From assembly GCA_021792755.1 (NCBI GenBank), contig JAJYUA010000001.1:186001-250000 (forward strand): DNA of 64,000 nt, given 5' to 3'. Source of the DNA: Pseudomonadota bacterium (GTDB lineage Bacteria > Pseudomonadota > Gammaproteobacteria > Steroidobacterales > Steroidobacteraceae). The translations under genes and the position numbers were made by a program. Under the pieces are notes generated by a model that had not been told where the DNA came from, searched no databases, and saw nothing but the letters and a program-made list of their open reading frames with translations. Below, piece by piece: positions 8,855-17,828 of this stretch; the first letter of the stretch is position 1; each line of letters begins with the position of its first letter.

Positions 8855-9117
8855 GCGAGCCCAAGGTGCTCATGTATGCCACCGGCTGGTGTCCTTACTG
8901 CGCGCGCGCGCGGCAGCTGTTGACGAGCAAGGGGATCGCCTTCGAGGAGATCGACGTGGATGCCCGCCCGGAGGCGCGCGCCGAGATGCAGCTGCGCAGC
9001 TCGCGGCAGACCGTGCCGCAGATCTTCATCGGAGAGACGCATGTCGGCGGATGCGACGACCTTTACGAGCTCGATGCCCGCGGCGGCCTCGACAAACTGT
9101 TGAAAACCGGAGTCTGA
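8851..9117 (+). CDS. grxC: Glutaredoxin 3 (GrxC)
   Basis: An 88-residue thioredoxin-fold protein with the dithiol active site C14-P-Y-C17, a cis-Pro region 'RQTVPQIFIGETHVGGCDDL' and the usual full length for GrxC. It reduces protein disulfides and mixed glutathione disulfides, and can serve ribonucleotide reductase. It overlaps the rhodanese gene by four bases and is followed three bases later by secB, as in other gammaproteobacteria. Confidence 0.93.
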   Translation: MSEPKVLMYATGWCPYCARARQLLTSKGIAFEEIDVDARPEARAEMQLRSSRQTVPQIFIGETHVGGCDDLYELDARGGLDKLLKTGV

Positions 9118-9120
9118 CAC

Positions 9121-9603
9121 ATGGCGAATGAAGCCGCCGGCATCGTGCCGGCACCCGAAGATGGCAACGGGCCGATCCTGCATCTGCAACACGTCTATCT
9201 CAAGGACTGCTCCTACGAGGCCCCGAACGGTCCGCGCGGCGAAGGCAACTGGAACCCGCAGATCAACCTCGATCTGCACACCGGCGTGACCGCGCTCGCC
9301 CCGGAAGTGCAGGAGGTGGTGCTGACGGTGACCGTGTCGGCCAAACAGGGCGAGACCACGGTCTTTCTGGTGGAGGTCAAGCAGGCCGGCGTGTTCGTGC
9401 TGCGCAACCTGTCCGAGGAGGACACCAAGCGCGCGGTCGGCGCCATCTGCCCGGGCGTGCTGTTCCCGTATGCGCGCGCGCAAGTATCGCAGCTGATCAC
9501 CCTGGGCGGCTTCCCACAGCTGCTGCTGCCGCCGGTGAATTTCGACGCGCTCTACGCCGCCAATCAAAATCAGCCGACTCCGTCGGCCGCGCAGGCCAAC
9601 TGA
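9121..9603 (+). CDS. secB: Protein-export chaperone SecB
   Basis: A 160-residue acidic cytoplasmic chaperone. It shows the SecB core 'LQHVYLKDCSYEAPN' and 'WNPQINLDLHT', then 'VFLVEVKQAGVFVLRNL', 'GVLFPYARAQVSQLITLGGFPQLLLPPVNFDALY'-type sequence, all diagnostic. SecB tetramers hold unfolded preproteins and deliver them to SecA. This matters for the many exported glycosidases encoded further along. Only three bases separate it from grxC. Confidence 0.95.
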   Translation: MANEAAGIVPAPEDGNGPILHLQHVYLKDCSYEAPNGPRGEGNWNPQINLDLHTGVTALAPEVQEVVLTVTVSAKQGETTVFLVEVKQAGVFVLRNLSEEDTKRAVGAICPGVLFPYARAQVSQLITLGGFPQLLLPPVNFDALYAANQNQPTPSAAQAN

Positions 9604-9633
9604 AGCGGCGGCGCCGCCCACGAGCCCCGGGTC

Positions 9634-10653
9634 ATGAGCGCCGCAGCCGGGAGCGATACGCCCGTCGCCGTGCTCGGCGCCGGCTCGTGGGGGACGGCGC
9701 TCGCGGTGCAGTTCGCGCGCAGCGGGCGCCCGACCCGGCTCTGGGGCCATGACCGCGGCCGGCTCGCGGTCATGGCGCGCGAGCGGCGCAACGGGCGCTA
9801 CCTTCCCTGCGGCGCATTCCCCGATGCGCTGGCCGTGGAGCCGGATCTGGGCGGAGCGCTGCGCGGCGCCCGCGATCTGCTGATCGCGGTGCCGAGCCAC
9901 GCCTTCCGCCCGGTGCTCGCCGAGCTCAAACCGGTGCTCGGCGAAGAGACACGGTTGGCGTGGGCCACCAAGGGCTTCGAGCTGCCGGCAGGTCTGCTGC
10001 CCCACCAAGTGGCGCGCGAAGTCCTTGGGCCGAAGCGTGCGGTCGCGGTCCTCTCCGGACCCACCTTTGCGCGTGAGGTCGGTGCGGGCCTGCCCACCGC
10101 GATGGTCATTGCCTCCCCGGATGCGGCCTTCGCCAAGGCGCTGGCGCAGGACCTGTCGTCGACGAACTTCCGCGTCTACACCTCGACCGACATCGTCGGT
10201 GTCGAGGTCGGCGGCGCGGTCAAGAACGTGTTGGCGGTCGGTGCGGGGCTGTCCGACGGCTTGGGGCTGGGCGCCAATGCGCGCGTGGCGCTGATCACCC
10301 GGGGACTGGCGGAAATGATGCGGCTGGGCGTGGCTCTCGGGGCGCAGCGCGAGACGTTCATGGGCCTTGCGGGCCTCGGCGACCTGGTGCTCACCTGCAC
10401 CGATGACCAATCGCGCAACCGACGCTTCGGCCTCGCGCTCGCCGGCGGCAAGACGCCCGCCGAGGCATTGGCAGCGATCGGCCAGGTGGTGGAGGGCTAT
10501 CCCGCCGCGCGCGCGCTGCGGGGCGTCGCCGCCCGCGCCGGCGTGGAGATGCCGCTGTGCGAGAGCGTCTACCGGGTCCTCTACGAGGGCGTGCCGGCCA
10601 GGGAAGCGGTGCGCGGACTGATGACCCGGCCGATCAAGCCGGAGACGGAGTAG
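9634..10653 (+). CDS. gpsA: Glycerol-3-phosphate dehydrogenase [NAD(P)+]
   Basis: A 339-residue cytoplasmic enzyme that reduces dihydroxyacetone phosphate to sn-glycerol 3-phosphate for phospholipid synthesis. The nucleotide motif 'VLGAGSWGTALA' is near residue 15. 'GVEVGGAVKNVLAVGAGLSDGLGLG' contains the catalytic Lys region, and 'FMGLAGLGDLVLTC' and 'QVVEGYPAARA' are signature blocks. It lies 30 bases after secB and ends the operon, facing the MAPEG gene with a six-base gap. Confidence 0.95.
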   Translation: MSAAAGSDTPVAVLGAGSWGTALAVQFARSGRPTRLWGHDRGRLAVMARERRNGRYLPCGAFPDALAVEPDLGGALRGARDLLIAVPSHAFRPVLAELKPVLGEETRLAWATKGFELPAGLLPHQVAREVLGPKRAVAVLSGPTFAREVGAGLPTAMVIASPDAAFAKALAQDLSSTNFRVYTSTDIVGVEVGGAVKNVLAVGAGLSDGLGLGANARVALITRGLAEMMRLGVALGAQRETFMGLAGLGDLVLTCTDDQSRNRRFGLALAGGKTPAEALAAIGQVVEGYPAARALRGVAARAGVEMPLCESVYRVLYEGVPAREAVRGLMTRPIKPETE

Positions 10654-10659
10654 CCGACT

Positions 10660-11052
10660 TCAAAGGTGAAGCAGCGCGCTGCGCGCCGCTGCGAAGGCCG
10701 CCCCGATCACAAGGAGCAGGACCGGTCCGGCCGAGAGCGCAAACCCCACCTCGCGCGACTTCGGCTCCCTCACGTAGGCAAGGAAGTAGACGACCCTTCC
10801 GAGCAGGAACACCGCACCCAGCGCCGCGGCGATGCCCGGGCTGATGTAATGGGCGAAGATCCAGATGGCCGGAACGAACATGATCAGCAGTTCCAGCGTG
10901 TTCATCTGCACGCGGAAATAGCGCTCGAAGATCTCGTGGCCGGTGGTCGCAGGGGCCGGTACGTTGTATTTTCCCCGCGCCCTGCCGACTGCGGCACCGA
11001 AGGCGAAAAACTCCATCAGGGCAAGAGCGATGACCAGATTCACGAGCGCCAT
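10660..11052 (-). CDS. MAPEG family membrane protein
   Basis: A 130-residue protein with four membrane helices and the central motif 'FERYFRVQMNTLELLIMFVPAIW' (E-R-x3-x-H/Q-N-x2-E), which identifies the MAPEG superfamily of glutathione- or eicosanoid-related membrane enzymes. Bacterial members may be glutathione transferases; the actual substrate is unknown. The ATG at 11052 is preceded by a strong GGGAGGTG ribosome binding site, which decides the start over the longer open frame. Confidence 0.85.
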   Translation of the reverse strand: MALVNLVIALALMEFFAFGAAVGRARGKYNVPAPATTGHEIFERYFRVQMNTLELLIMFVPAIWIFAHYISPGIAAALGAVFLLGRVVYFLAYVREPKSREVGFALSAGPVLLLVIGAAFAAARSALLHL

Positions 11053-11119
11053 GAGCACCTCCCGAAGGGACGCATAGCATAGGCGAAACCAGGCGCCCGG
11101 TAATGGCACAATAGCGTCC

Positions 11120-11560
11120 ATGGAAAAGTCCCGGGGCTACGCTCATCGGCTCGACCTGCGCGCCGACGTGCAGACGGTCTGGAAAGCGCTCACCGATCCT
11201 GCGCGGCTGTGCGAGTGGTGCTCGCCGGATGCCCGCATCAGCGCCCGCGCCGGCGGACTGTTTCGCGCATGCGTAGACCGCGTGACCGAGCTGGAAGCCT
11301 GCATCGACGTGTTCGAGCCGGGCAGACGGCTGCGGCTGATTTACCTGCCGTCCGCCTCGCTGCCGGCCGCGGACAGCGCCCTGGTCGACGATTTCATCCT
11401 TGAATCCTCCCACCCGGGCACCATCTTACGGTTATTGGGCTCCGGTGTTCCCGGCTCGCCCGAATGGGACGTGCAGTACCTGCGCCTGAGGACCGGCTGG
11501 CAGGCGGCGCTAATGCGCCTGAAGGCGCTGGTGCAGGGCGCAAACCCGGAGAAATCGTGA
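11120..11560 (+). CDS. SRPBCC (AHSA1-type) domain protein
   Basis: A 146-residue protein with the START-like helix-grip fold seen in AHSA1/CalC proteins. It begins 'HRLDLRADVQTVWKALTDPARLCEWC', has a beta-rich middle, and ends with the long hydrophobic-pocket helix 'LRTGWQAALMRLKALVQG'. Such proteins bind hydrophobic ligands; no ligand can be assigned. It is divergent from the MAPEG gene, with 67 bases between them, and its stop overlaps the GTG of the following membrane-protein gene. Confidence 0.7.
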   Translation: MEKSRGYAHRLDLRADVQTVWKALTDPARLCEWCSPDARISARAGGLFRACVDRVTELEACIDVFEPGRRLRLIYLPSASLPAADSALVDDFILESSHPGTILRLLGSGVPGSPEWDVQYLRLRTGWQAALMRLKALVQGANPEKS

Positions 11561-11955
11561 CCGCTTTCGTGTTGCGCGCCCTGATCAGCGCGCTCGGGCT
11601 CTGGGCCGCCACACGGTGGGTTCCCGGCATCACCATCAACGATGCCGGCACGCTGGTTCTGGCCGGTCTGCTGCTGGGGATCGTCAACGCCATCGTGCGT
11701 CCGATCGTCATCCTGCTGACGCTGCCGCTCACCGTGCTGTCGCTCGGCGTGTTCCTGCTCGTGGTCAACACAGCCATGCTCGCCCTGGTGGCGTGGATGC
11801 TGCCGGGATTTCATGTCGCGGGATTCTGGCCTGCCTTCCAGGCCGCGCTCATCGTCTGGCTGGCCGGGTGGCTCGCCTCCTGGCTGATCGGCCCGAAGGG
11901 GCGGATTCAGATCCACATCCACCGCACGGGCCGCGGCGGGCCGCCGATGCCATGA
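11557..11955 (+). CDS. Small four-helix membrane protein (phage-holin-IV/DUF360-like family)
   Basis: A 132-residue protein of four hydrophobic helices ending in a short polar tail ('PKGRIQIHIHRTGRGG'). It belongs to the family often labelled 'phage holin family protein' or mycobacterial 4-TM. The N-terminal pattern 'LRALISALGLWAATRWVPGI' and 'GLLLGIVNAIVRPIVILLTLPLTVLSLGVFLL' are typical. It starts at GTG 11557, overlapping the upstream stop (GTGA), with GGAGAAA ahead of it. There is no phage context here, so the label holin should not be taken literally; it is a common housekeeping membrane protein of unknown role. Confidence 0.75.
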   Translation: MTAFVLRALISALGLWAATRWVPGITINDAGTLVLAGLLLGIVNAIVRPIVILLTLPLTVLSLGVFLLVVNTAMLALVAWMLPGFHVAGFWPAFQAALIVWLAGWLASWLIGPKGRIQIHIHRTGRGGPPMP

Positions 11956-11994
11956 GGACCGCTGGAACGTCGCCATATCGACCATAATGGATCG

Positions 11995-12921
11995 ATGCTG
12001 GATTCCCTGAACCTCAAATTCTGCGGACTGCACTTTGCCTCGCCCATCGTGCTGCTCTCCGGCTGCGTGGGCTTCGGCGAGGAATACACCCGCATTCGCG
12101 GCTTCTGCAACCGCGATGCCGGCGCGGTGGTGCTCAAGGGCACGACGCTCGCGCCCCGGCTCGGCAACCCGCCGCACCGGGTGTGCGAGACGCCCGCGGG
12201 CATGCTGAACGCGATCGGGCTGCAGAACCCGGGGACCGAGCACGTCATCCGGCGCATCCTGCCGGAGCTCGACTTCGGCGAGACCCGCTTCATCGCCAAC
12301 GTATCGGGCTCGACCGTGGAGGAATACGCCGAGGTCACGCGCCTGTTCGACCAGTCGCCCATCGACGCCGTCGAGATCAACATCTCCTGCCCCAACGTCA
12401 AGGAGGGCGGCGTCGCCTTCGGGAACTATCCCGACATGTCGGCCCAGGTGGTCGAAGCCTGCCGCCGGGTGACCGGCAAGCCGCTCATCACCAAGCTTTC
12501 ACCCAACCAGACCGACATCCGCGAGAACGCCCGCCGCTGCATCGAGGCGGGCACCGATGCGCTGTCGGTCATCAATACGGTGATGGGCATGGCCATCGAC
12601 GCACACACGCGCCGGCCCGTGATCGGCAACGTCCAGGGAGGCCTGTCGGGCCCGGCGATCAAGCCGATCGCGCTTCTGAAGGTGCACCAGGTGTACGAGG
12701 TCGCGCGCAAGCACCGTATCCCCATCATCGGCCAGGGCGGCATCACGACGGCCGGAGACGCGATCGAATTCCTCATCGCCGGCGCCGCCGCGATCGGCAT
12801 AGGAACCGCGCTTTTCTACGACCCGCTGGTCTGCAAGCGCATCAACGCCGGGATCGTCGACTATTTGCGCGAGCACGGGTTGGGCAGCGTCACGGAGCTC
12901 ACCGGCACCCTTCGGGCCTGA
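11995..12921 (+). CDS. pyrD: Dihydroorotate dehydrogenase, class 1B type (PyrD)
   Basis: A 308-residue soluble flavoenzyme that oxidises dihydroorotate to orotate in pyrimidine synthesis. It resembles the class 1B catalytic subunit rather than the membrane-bound class 2 enzyme typical of gammaproteobacteria: 'LSGCVGFGEEYTRI', 'TPAGMLNAIGLQNPG', the active-site Cys in 'EINISCPNVKEGG', 'SVINTVMGMAID' and 'IIGQGGITTAGDAIEFLIAGA'. Class 1B enzymes normally need the iron-sulfur flavoprotein PyrK, which is not encoded anywhere in this window. CATAAT at 11983-11988 sits seven bases before the ATG and no Shine-Dalgarno is visible, so the mRNA may be leaderless. Its stop abuts the ntrC stop with no gap. 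Confidence 0.85.
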   Translation: MLDSLNLKFCGLHFASPIVLLSGCVGFGEEYTRIRGFCNRDAGAVVLKGTTLAPRLGNPPHRVCETPAGMLNAIGLQNPGTEHVIRRILPELDFGETRFIANVSGSTVEEYAEVTRLFDQSPIDAVEINISCPNVKEGGVAFGNYPDMSAQVVEACRRVTGKPLITKLSPNQTDIRENARRCIEAGTDALSVINTVMGMAIDAHTRRPVIGNVQGGLSGPAIKPIALLKVHQVYEVARKHRIPIIGQGGITTAGDAIEFLIAGAAAIGIGTALFYDPLVCKRINAGIVDYLREHGLGSVTELTGTLRA

Positions 12922-14373
12922 TCAAGACCCCGGCGCATGGCGCGGCTGCGGGCCGCTGCTCGCCTCAGGACAGTCGAGATCGAGCTCCTTGAGCTTGCGG
13001 GTCAGGGTGTTGCGCCCCCAGCCGAGGAGACGGGCCGCCTCCTGACGATGACCCTGGGTGCGCCTGAGCGCCGCGCGGATCAGGACGCGCTCGAACGCCG
13101 GCAGCGCCTCCTCGAGCAGCGTCCCCTGGCCGCTCAGGGCCTGTCGGTCCGCCCAGGCGTTGAGCGCGTTCTGCCAGTCGGATTCGGGACCGGGCTCGTG
13201 CGCCGCCGCGATCTCCGGCGGCAGATCCTCCGCATGGATCTCGCTCCCCGGTGCCAGCACCGACAGGCGCCGGCAGATGTTGACCAGCTCGCGCACGTTG
13301 CCCGGCCAGCGATAGCTCGACAGCCTCTGTTCGGCGTCCCGGGCGAGCGCCTTGGTCTCCACTCCCAGGTCGCGCGCCGCCACCCGAAGATAGTGGCGCA
13401 GCAGCAGGGGAATGTCCTCGGCCCGCTCCCGCAGCGGCGGCAGCTCCAGACGGATGACGTTCAGGCGGTGATAGAGATCTTCGCGGAACAGGCCGCGGGC
13501 CACGCGGTCCTGCAGGTTCTGGTGGGTCGCCGCGATCACGCGCACGTCCACGCGGATCGGAGTCTGGCCGCCCACGCGATAGAATTCTCCCTCCGCCAGC
13601 ACTCGCAGGAGCCGCGTCTGCATCTGCGCCGGCATGTCGCCGATCTCGTCGAGAAACAGCGTGCCCCCGTCGGCCTGCTCGAAGCGGCCGCGGCGCTGGG
13701 CGTCGGCGCCGGTGAACGAGCCTCGCTCGTGACCGAACAGTTCCGATTCGAGCAGCTCACCGGGAATGGCCGAGGTGTTGAGCGCAATGAACGGCTTGCC
13801 CGAGCGGGGACTGTGATCGTGCAAAGCGCGGGCCACCAGCTCTTTACCGGTGCCGGACTCGCCGGTGATCAGCACGGTGACACTGGAGCGTGACAGCCGG
13901 CCGATGCCGCGGAATACCTGCTGCATGGCCGGCGCGGTGCCGAGCAGCTCCGGGATGGGCGTCTCACCGGCCGCGTCGGCCCCGACCCGAGGATGCGCGC
14001 TCGCGGCACGCCGGACCAGCGCCACCGCCTGATCGATGTCGAAGGGCTTCGGCAGGTACTCGAAGGCGCCACCCTCATAGGCCGACACGGCGCTGCCGAG
14101 GTCCGAGTGGGCAGTCATGACGATGACAGGCAGCAGCGGGCGCGATTCGCGGATTTTCCTCAGCAGCTCCAGGCCCGAGCGGCCGGGCATGCGGATGTCG
14201 GTCATCAGCACATCGGGCGCGTCACGCCGCAACGCATCGAGCGCCGGCTCCGCGGCATCAAAGGCGCGCGGTTGCAGTCCGCCGTTGCGCAAGGCGCGCT
14301 CCAGCACCCAGCGGATGGATGTGTCGTCGTCGATGATCCAGACGCGAAGCGCCGGGTGCACGGCCGTGCTCAT
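12922..14373 (-). CDS. glnG: Nitrogen regulation response regulator NtrC
   Basis: A 483-residue sigma-54 activator. It has a receiver domain (residues 10-125, phosphoacceptor D59 in '[14 protein letters not shown]'), an AAA+ domain with Walker A 'GESGTGKE', the sigma-54 contact loop as GSFTGA rather than the usual GAFTGA, and Walker B '[10 protein letters not shown]'. A C-terminal Fis-type helix-turn-helix follows ('[21 protein letters not shown]'). Under nitrogen limitation the phosphorylated form activates glnA and other nitrogen genes. Matching binding sites are visible upstream of glnA in this window. Its ATG overlaps the ntrB stop. Confidence 0.95.
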   Translation of the reverse strand: MSTAVHPALRVWIIDDDTSIRWVLERALRNGGLQPRAFDAAEPALDALRRDAPDVLMTDIRMPGRSGLELLRKIRESRPLLPVIVMTAHSDLGSAVSAYEGGAFEYLPKPFDIDQAVALVRRAASAHPRVGADAAGETPIPELLGTAPAMQQVFRGIGRLSRSSVTVLITGESGTGKELVARALHDHSPRSGKPFIALNTSAIPGELLESELFGHERGSFTGADAQRRGRFEQADGGTLFLDEIGDMPAQMQTRLLRVLAEGEFYRVGGQTPIRVDVRVIAATHQNLQDRVARGLFREDLYHRLNVIRLELPPLRERAEDIPLLLRHYLRVAARDLGVETKALARDAEQRLSSYRWPGNVRELVNICRRLSVLAPGSEIHAEDLPPEIAAAHEPGPESDWQNALNAWADRQALSGQGTLLEEALPAFERVLIRAALRRTQGHRQEAARLLGWGRNTLTRKLKELDLDCPEASSGPQPRHAPGS

Positions 14374-15464
14374 GGCGGCGCTTCCAACGGCAACAGCAGC
14401 GTGAACACGGTGCAGCCGGGCTCGCTGTCAAATTCGATGAGGCCGCCGTTGCGGCAGATGAGCTCCTGGGCGACCGCCAACCCCAGGCCCGTGCCGTCGG
14501 GGCGGCCGGTCACCAAGGGATAGAAGAGGCTCGATCGCAGCTCCTCGGGAATCCCTGGGCCATCGTCCTCAACCTGCACGCTGGCCACCAACCGGTGTCT
14601 CGCCGAGCCGATGCTCACGTTACTCAGCGCGCGCGTGCGCAGCACGATGCGGCCGCGACGGCCGAGCGCCTGCAGCGCATTGCGCGTCACGTTGAGCAGC
14701 GCCTGGATGACCTGATTGCGGTCCAAACAGGCGTTCGGCAGGCTCGGATCGTAATCGCGCTCGACGACGACCTCCTCGCACGCCTCGGCTCGCAACAGCC
14801 GATAAACGTGCTCGCAGATCTCGTGTACGTTCAGGGACGATCTGTGCGGCGCTCTGACCGGGCCGGCGATGGAATCGACCAGCGCGGCCAGGCGGTCCGC
14901 CTCACCGATGATGACCTGCGTGTACTCCTTCAGCGCCGCAGCGGGCAGCTCGCGCTCGAGCAGCTGCGCCGCACCGCGCAGGCCGCCGAGCGGGTTTTTG
15001 ATCTCGTGCGCCAGCTGGCGGATCATGAGGCGGCTGCCGTCGAGGCGCGCCAGCAGATCGTTCTCCCGGCTGATGCGCTGGCGTTGCGTGGCGTCGGCCA
15101 GCTCGAGGAGCAGATGCGTGCCGGTGACCTGGCCGTCCACCGGCGTGATGGTCACATCGAGCGTGCGGGTCTCGCGCGGCATGGAGGCCGGGCGCACGGT
15201 CAGCTCCCGGTCGGTCAGCCCCTCGCCCGTGTCGAGCGCCCGGCGCAGGTTGGCCTTCAGCGCGTCGGCATCGTGCAGAAAATCGGTGAACGGCCGACCA
15301 CGCGCCTGATTGAGACTGAAGGCGAGCACGTCCTGGGCGGCCATATTCGCATAGATGGCGCACAGCTGCGCATCCAGCACGACGACGCCGGTCGACAGGG
15401 CGTCGAGCAACCCTGCCGGATCGAAATGCGCCAGAGCGGACGGCAAGCCGTGCTCAAAGGCCAC
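14370..15464 (-). CDS. glnL: Nitrogen regulation sensor kinase NtrB
   Basis: A 364-residue cytoplasmic histidine kinase with an N-terminal PAS domain (about residues 15-125), the phosphorylated His at H153 in 'RQLAHEIKNPLGGLRGAAQLL', and an HATPase domain with the N box 'QALLNVTRNALQAL' and G boxes 'VEDDGPGIP' and 'GTGLGLAVAQ'. With PII protein it sets NtrC phosphorylation according to nitrogen status. The stop overlaps the ntrC start by four bases (ATGA). It lies downstream of glnA and the DUF4124 gene in the same direction. Confidence 0.95.
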   Translation of the reverse strand: MAFEHGLPSALAHFDPAGLLDALSTGVVVLDAQLCAIYANMAAQDVLAFSLNQARGRPFTDFLHDADALKANLRRALDTGEGLTDRELTVRPASMPRETRTLDVTITPVDGQVTGTHLLLELADATQRQRISRENDLLARLDGSRLMIRQLAHEIKNPLGGLRGAAQLLERELPAAALKEYTQVIIGEADRLAALVDSIAGPVRAPHRSSLNVHEICEHVYRLLRAEACEEVVVERDYDPSLPNACLDRNQVIQALLNVTRNALQALGRRGRIVLRTRALSNVSIGSARHRLVASVQVEDDGPGIPEELRSSLFYPLVTGRPDGTGLGLAVAQELICRNGGLIEFDSEPGCTVFTLLLPLEAPP

Positions 15465-15503
15465 GGCGTCCTCCCGGCGACTCGGTGCGCGCCTGCTGCG
15501 CGG

Positions 15504-16088
15504 TCAGCGCCGTGGCGGCGGGTGATGGAGGAGCGGATTGTGCGGGTTGAGAATGGACGGCTGGTGCACGTAGAACGTCACCGTGGATGTCTCGCACAGA
15601 ATCTGGCCGAAGCGGTCCACGACGACGGCCGAAACCGTATGTTGTCCGCGATTCACCGCAAACGTGAACGCGGGGCCGCCGCCGGAGAGCTGATGGCCGT
15701 CGTAAAACAATCGAATCCGGTTGCCGGGACGCAACGGCGGATCGGTACTCACGACCGCGGTCGCGCTGTAGACGTTCATCAGCATCTGCTGATCGCGGGG
15801 CTGCGCGATCGTGCAGCTGCGATAGCCCCGAGACTGTGGCGCGGACTGCTGCGGCGCAGGCGAGGACGGCACCACGGGCACAGGCGGCGCGGAGAAGGTC
15901 TGGGCGCCGGCAATCCGCAGCTTCTGCGCGCCCGGACGCGGCTGGTCGCTGTAGTGCACGACGCCGTGGGCATCGACCCACTTGTACACGGTGACCGGGC
16001 TGCCGTTGCCCGCCAGCGCCGTGGAGCCCAGACAGGCGAGGGCGGCGAGGGCGAGCGGCCGTGACAGGGTCAATCGTGTGGCGCGCAT
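15504..16088 (-). CDS. Exported DUF4124-domain protein within the glnA-ntrBC operon
   Basis: A 194-residue protein with a Sec signal peptide (cleavage expected after the Ala-Leu-Ala region near residue 26). A short DUF4124 domain follows with 'VYKWVDAHGVVHYSDQPRPGAQ'. Then come a Pro/Ser/Gln linker, a second region that looks like an immunoglobulin-type beta sandwich ('PGNRIRLFYDGHQL', 'FTFAVNRGQHTVSAVVVDRFGQIL') and a His/Pro-rich end. DUF4124 proteins are envelope proteins of unknown role. It sits between glnA and ntrB with 39 bases to ntrB. A periplasmic protein in a nitrogen-control operon is unexplained. Confidence 0.75.
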   Translation of the reverse strand: MRATRLTLSRPLALAALACLGSTALAGNGSPVTVYKWVDAHGVVHYSDQPRPGAQKLRIAGAQTFSAPPVPVVPSSPAPQQSAPQSRGYRSCTIAQPRDQQMLMNVYSATAVVSTDPPLRPGNRIRLFYDGHQLSGGGPAFTFAVNRGQHTVSAVVVDRFGQILCETSTVTFYVHQPSILNPHNPLLHHPPPRR

Positions 16089-16231
16089 GGGTGAGCAGCA
16101 TAGACGGATTTGCGATCGGGCACAAAGGCGGCGGAATATGACAAACAACCGCCCCCGGCGGTCCGTGCGGCCCAACCTCCACCCGTGGCCCGTGGCCGGA
16201 TGCCCGCCATCCCGCCTCGGTGGGCGCGCGG

Positions 16232-16307
16232 CTCGAGGACACATCCTGTGTCCTCGAGGCAGGCGCCGCGCCCGCCCCGGAGCCTGCCTTGGGGGATGAG
16301 GCTCCGG
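16232..16307 (-). promoter_or_regulatory. Two stable hairpins between glnA and the DUF4124 gene
   Basis: A perfect 12-bp inverted repeat with a 3-base loop (16232-16243 / 16247-16258) is followed by a 9-bp inverted repeat (16277-16285 / 16299-16307). Both lie in the roughly 250-base gap after the glnA stop. There is no T-run, so they are not classic intrinsic terminators. They may stabilise glnA mRNA or reduce read-through into ntrBC. Confidence 0.6.
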
Positions 16308-16339
16308 CCGGGAAAGAGCGCGTCTCGTTCACTATCCGA

Positions 16340-17749
16340 TCAGCAGCTGTAGTACATCTCCAGCTCGACCGGGTGCGTTGCCATCCGGAACCTCGTGACT
16401 TCCTGGATCTTCAAGCCGATGTAGGCGTCGATCACGTCATCGGTGAATACCCCGCCGCGGGTCAGGAACTCACGGTCTTTGTCGAGGTGCTCGAGCGCCA
16501 TGTCCAGGGAGTGGCACACGGTGGGGATGTGCCTGGCCTCTTCGGGCTCCAGGTCATAGAGATCCTTGTCGGCGGGCTCGCCGGGGTGGATTTTGTTCTG
16601 GATGCCGTCGAGGCCCGCCAGCATCATGGCGGCGAAGGCAAAATAGGGGTTCGCGCTCGAGTCGGGGAACCGCACCTCGATGCGGCGCGCCTTCGGATTC
16701 GACACCCACGGGATGCGGATGGAAGCGGAGCGGTTGCGCGCAGAGTAGGCGAGCATGACGGGCGCCTCGAAGCCGGGCACCAGGCGCTTGTAGCTGTTGG
16801 TGCCGGCGTTGGTGAAGGCGTTCAGGGCCTTGGCGTGCTTGATGATGCCGCCGATGTAGTACAGCGCGAGCTCCGAGAGCCCGCCGTACTTGTCGCCGGC
16901 GAACAGCGCCTTGCCTTCCTTCTGCAGCGACTGGTGCACGTGCATGCCGCTGCCGTTGTCACCGACCAGGGGCTTGGGCATGAAGGTGGCGGTCTTCCCG
17001 TAGCGCTGCGCGACGTTGAGCACCGCGTATTTCAGGATCTGCACCTGGTCCGCCTTCTTCACCAGCGTGCCGGCGCCGACGCCGATCTCGGCCTGGCCGC
17101 CGGTGGCGACCTCGTGGTGGTGCACCTCGACTTTCAAGCCCAGCTCCTCGCACGCCAGACACATCGCCGAGCGGATGTCCTGGTAGGCATCGACCGGCGG
17201 CACCGGGAAATACCCGCCCTTGATGCCCGGACGATGCCCCATGTTGCCCTCGGCGTATTCCGATCCGGAGCTCCACGCGCCCTGCACGGAGTCGATGGCG
17301 TAGAAGCTGCCGCGCATTTCGTTGCCGAAGCGCACGCTGTCGAAAATGAAGAATTCATTCTCGGGACCGAACATGGCGCCGTCGGCGATGCCGGTGGCTT
17401 TCAGGTACGCCTCGGCACGCTTGGCGAGCGAGCGCGGATCGCGCTCGTAGCCCTGCATGGTGGCCGGCTCGATGACATCGCAACGGAGGTTGACCGTGGT
17501 CTCGTCGAAGAACGGATCGAGCACCGCCGTTTCCGCCTCGGGCATGAGGATCATGTCCGACTCATTGATGCCCTTCCAGCCGGCGATGGACGAGCCGTCG
17601 AACATCTTGCCGTCGCGGAACAGATCCTCGTCGACCAGACGTGCCGGAATGGTCACGTGCTGCTCCTTGCCGCGGCTGTCGGTGAATCGAAGATCCGCGA
17701 ACTTGACGTCTTTTTCCTTGATCAGCTTGATTACATCGGTCGGTGTCAT
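16340..17749 (-). CDS. glnA: Glutamine synthetase type I
   Basis: A 469-residue dodecameric enzyme joining ammonia and glutamate with ATP. Class I signatures are present: '[18 protein letters not shown]', '[10 protein letters not shown]', '[17 protein letters not shown]', '[10 protein letters not shown]' and '[10 protein letters not shown]'. The adenylylation site Tyr lies in '[14 protein letters not shown]' near residue 400, so GlnE-type covalent control is expected. The ATG at 17749 has GGAGG five bases upstream, which settles the start. Transcription probably begins about 370 bases upstream at a sigma-54 promoter, so the leader is unusually long and carries a large inverted repeat. Confidence 0.97.
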   Translation of the reverse strand: MTPTDVIKLIKEKDVKFADLRFTDSRGKEQHVTIPARLVDEDLFRDGKMFDGSSIAGWKGINESDMILMPEAETAVLDPFFDETTVNLRCDVIEPATMQGYERDPRSLAKRAEAYLKATGIADGAMFGPENEFFIFDSVRFGNEMRGSFYAIDSVQGAWSSGSEYAEGNMGHRPGIKGGYFPVPPVDAYQDIRSAMCLACEELGLKVEVHHHEVATGGQAEIGVGAGTLVKKADQVQILKYAVLNVAQRYGKTATFMPKPLVGDNGSGMHVHQSLQKEGKALFAGDKYGGLSELALYYIGGIIKHAKALNAFTNAGTNSYKRLVPGFEAPVMLAYSARNRSASIRIPWVSNPKARRIEVRFPDSSANPYFAFAAMMLAGLDGIQNKIHPGEPADKDLYDLEPEEARHIPTVCHSLDMALEHLDKDREFLTRGGVFTDDVIDAYIGLKIQEVTRFRMATHPVELEMYYSC

Positions 17750-17828
17750 ATCGCCTCCGGAAAAATGGGGTGGTGCCCCCGCATCATTCACGAGCCGCGC
17801 CGCGGGATCGCAATCGGAGCGCGCCCTT

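Noticed and set aside
11557-11955. The holin-family label as a sign of prophage
   Set aside because: No other phage gene is nearby, and this family is widespread in chromosomes.
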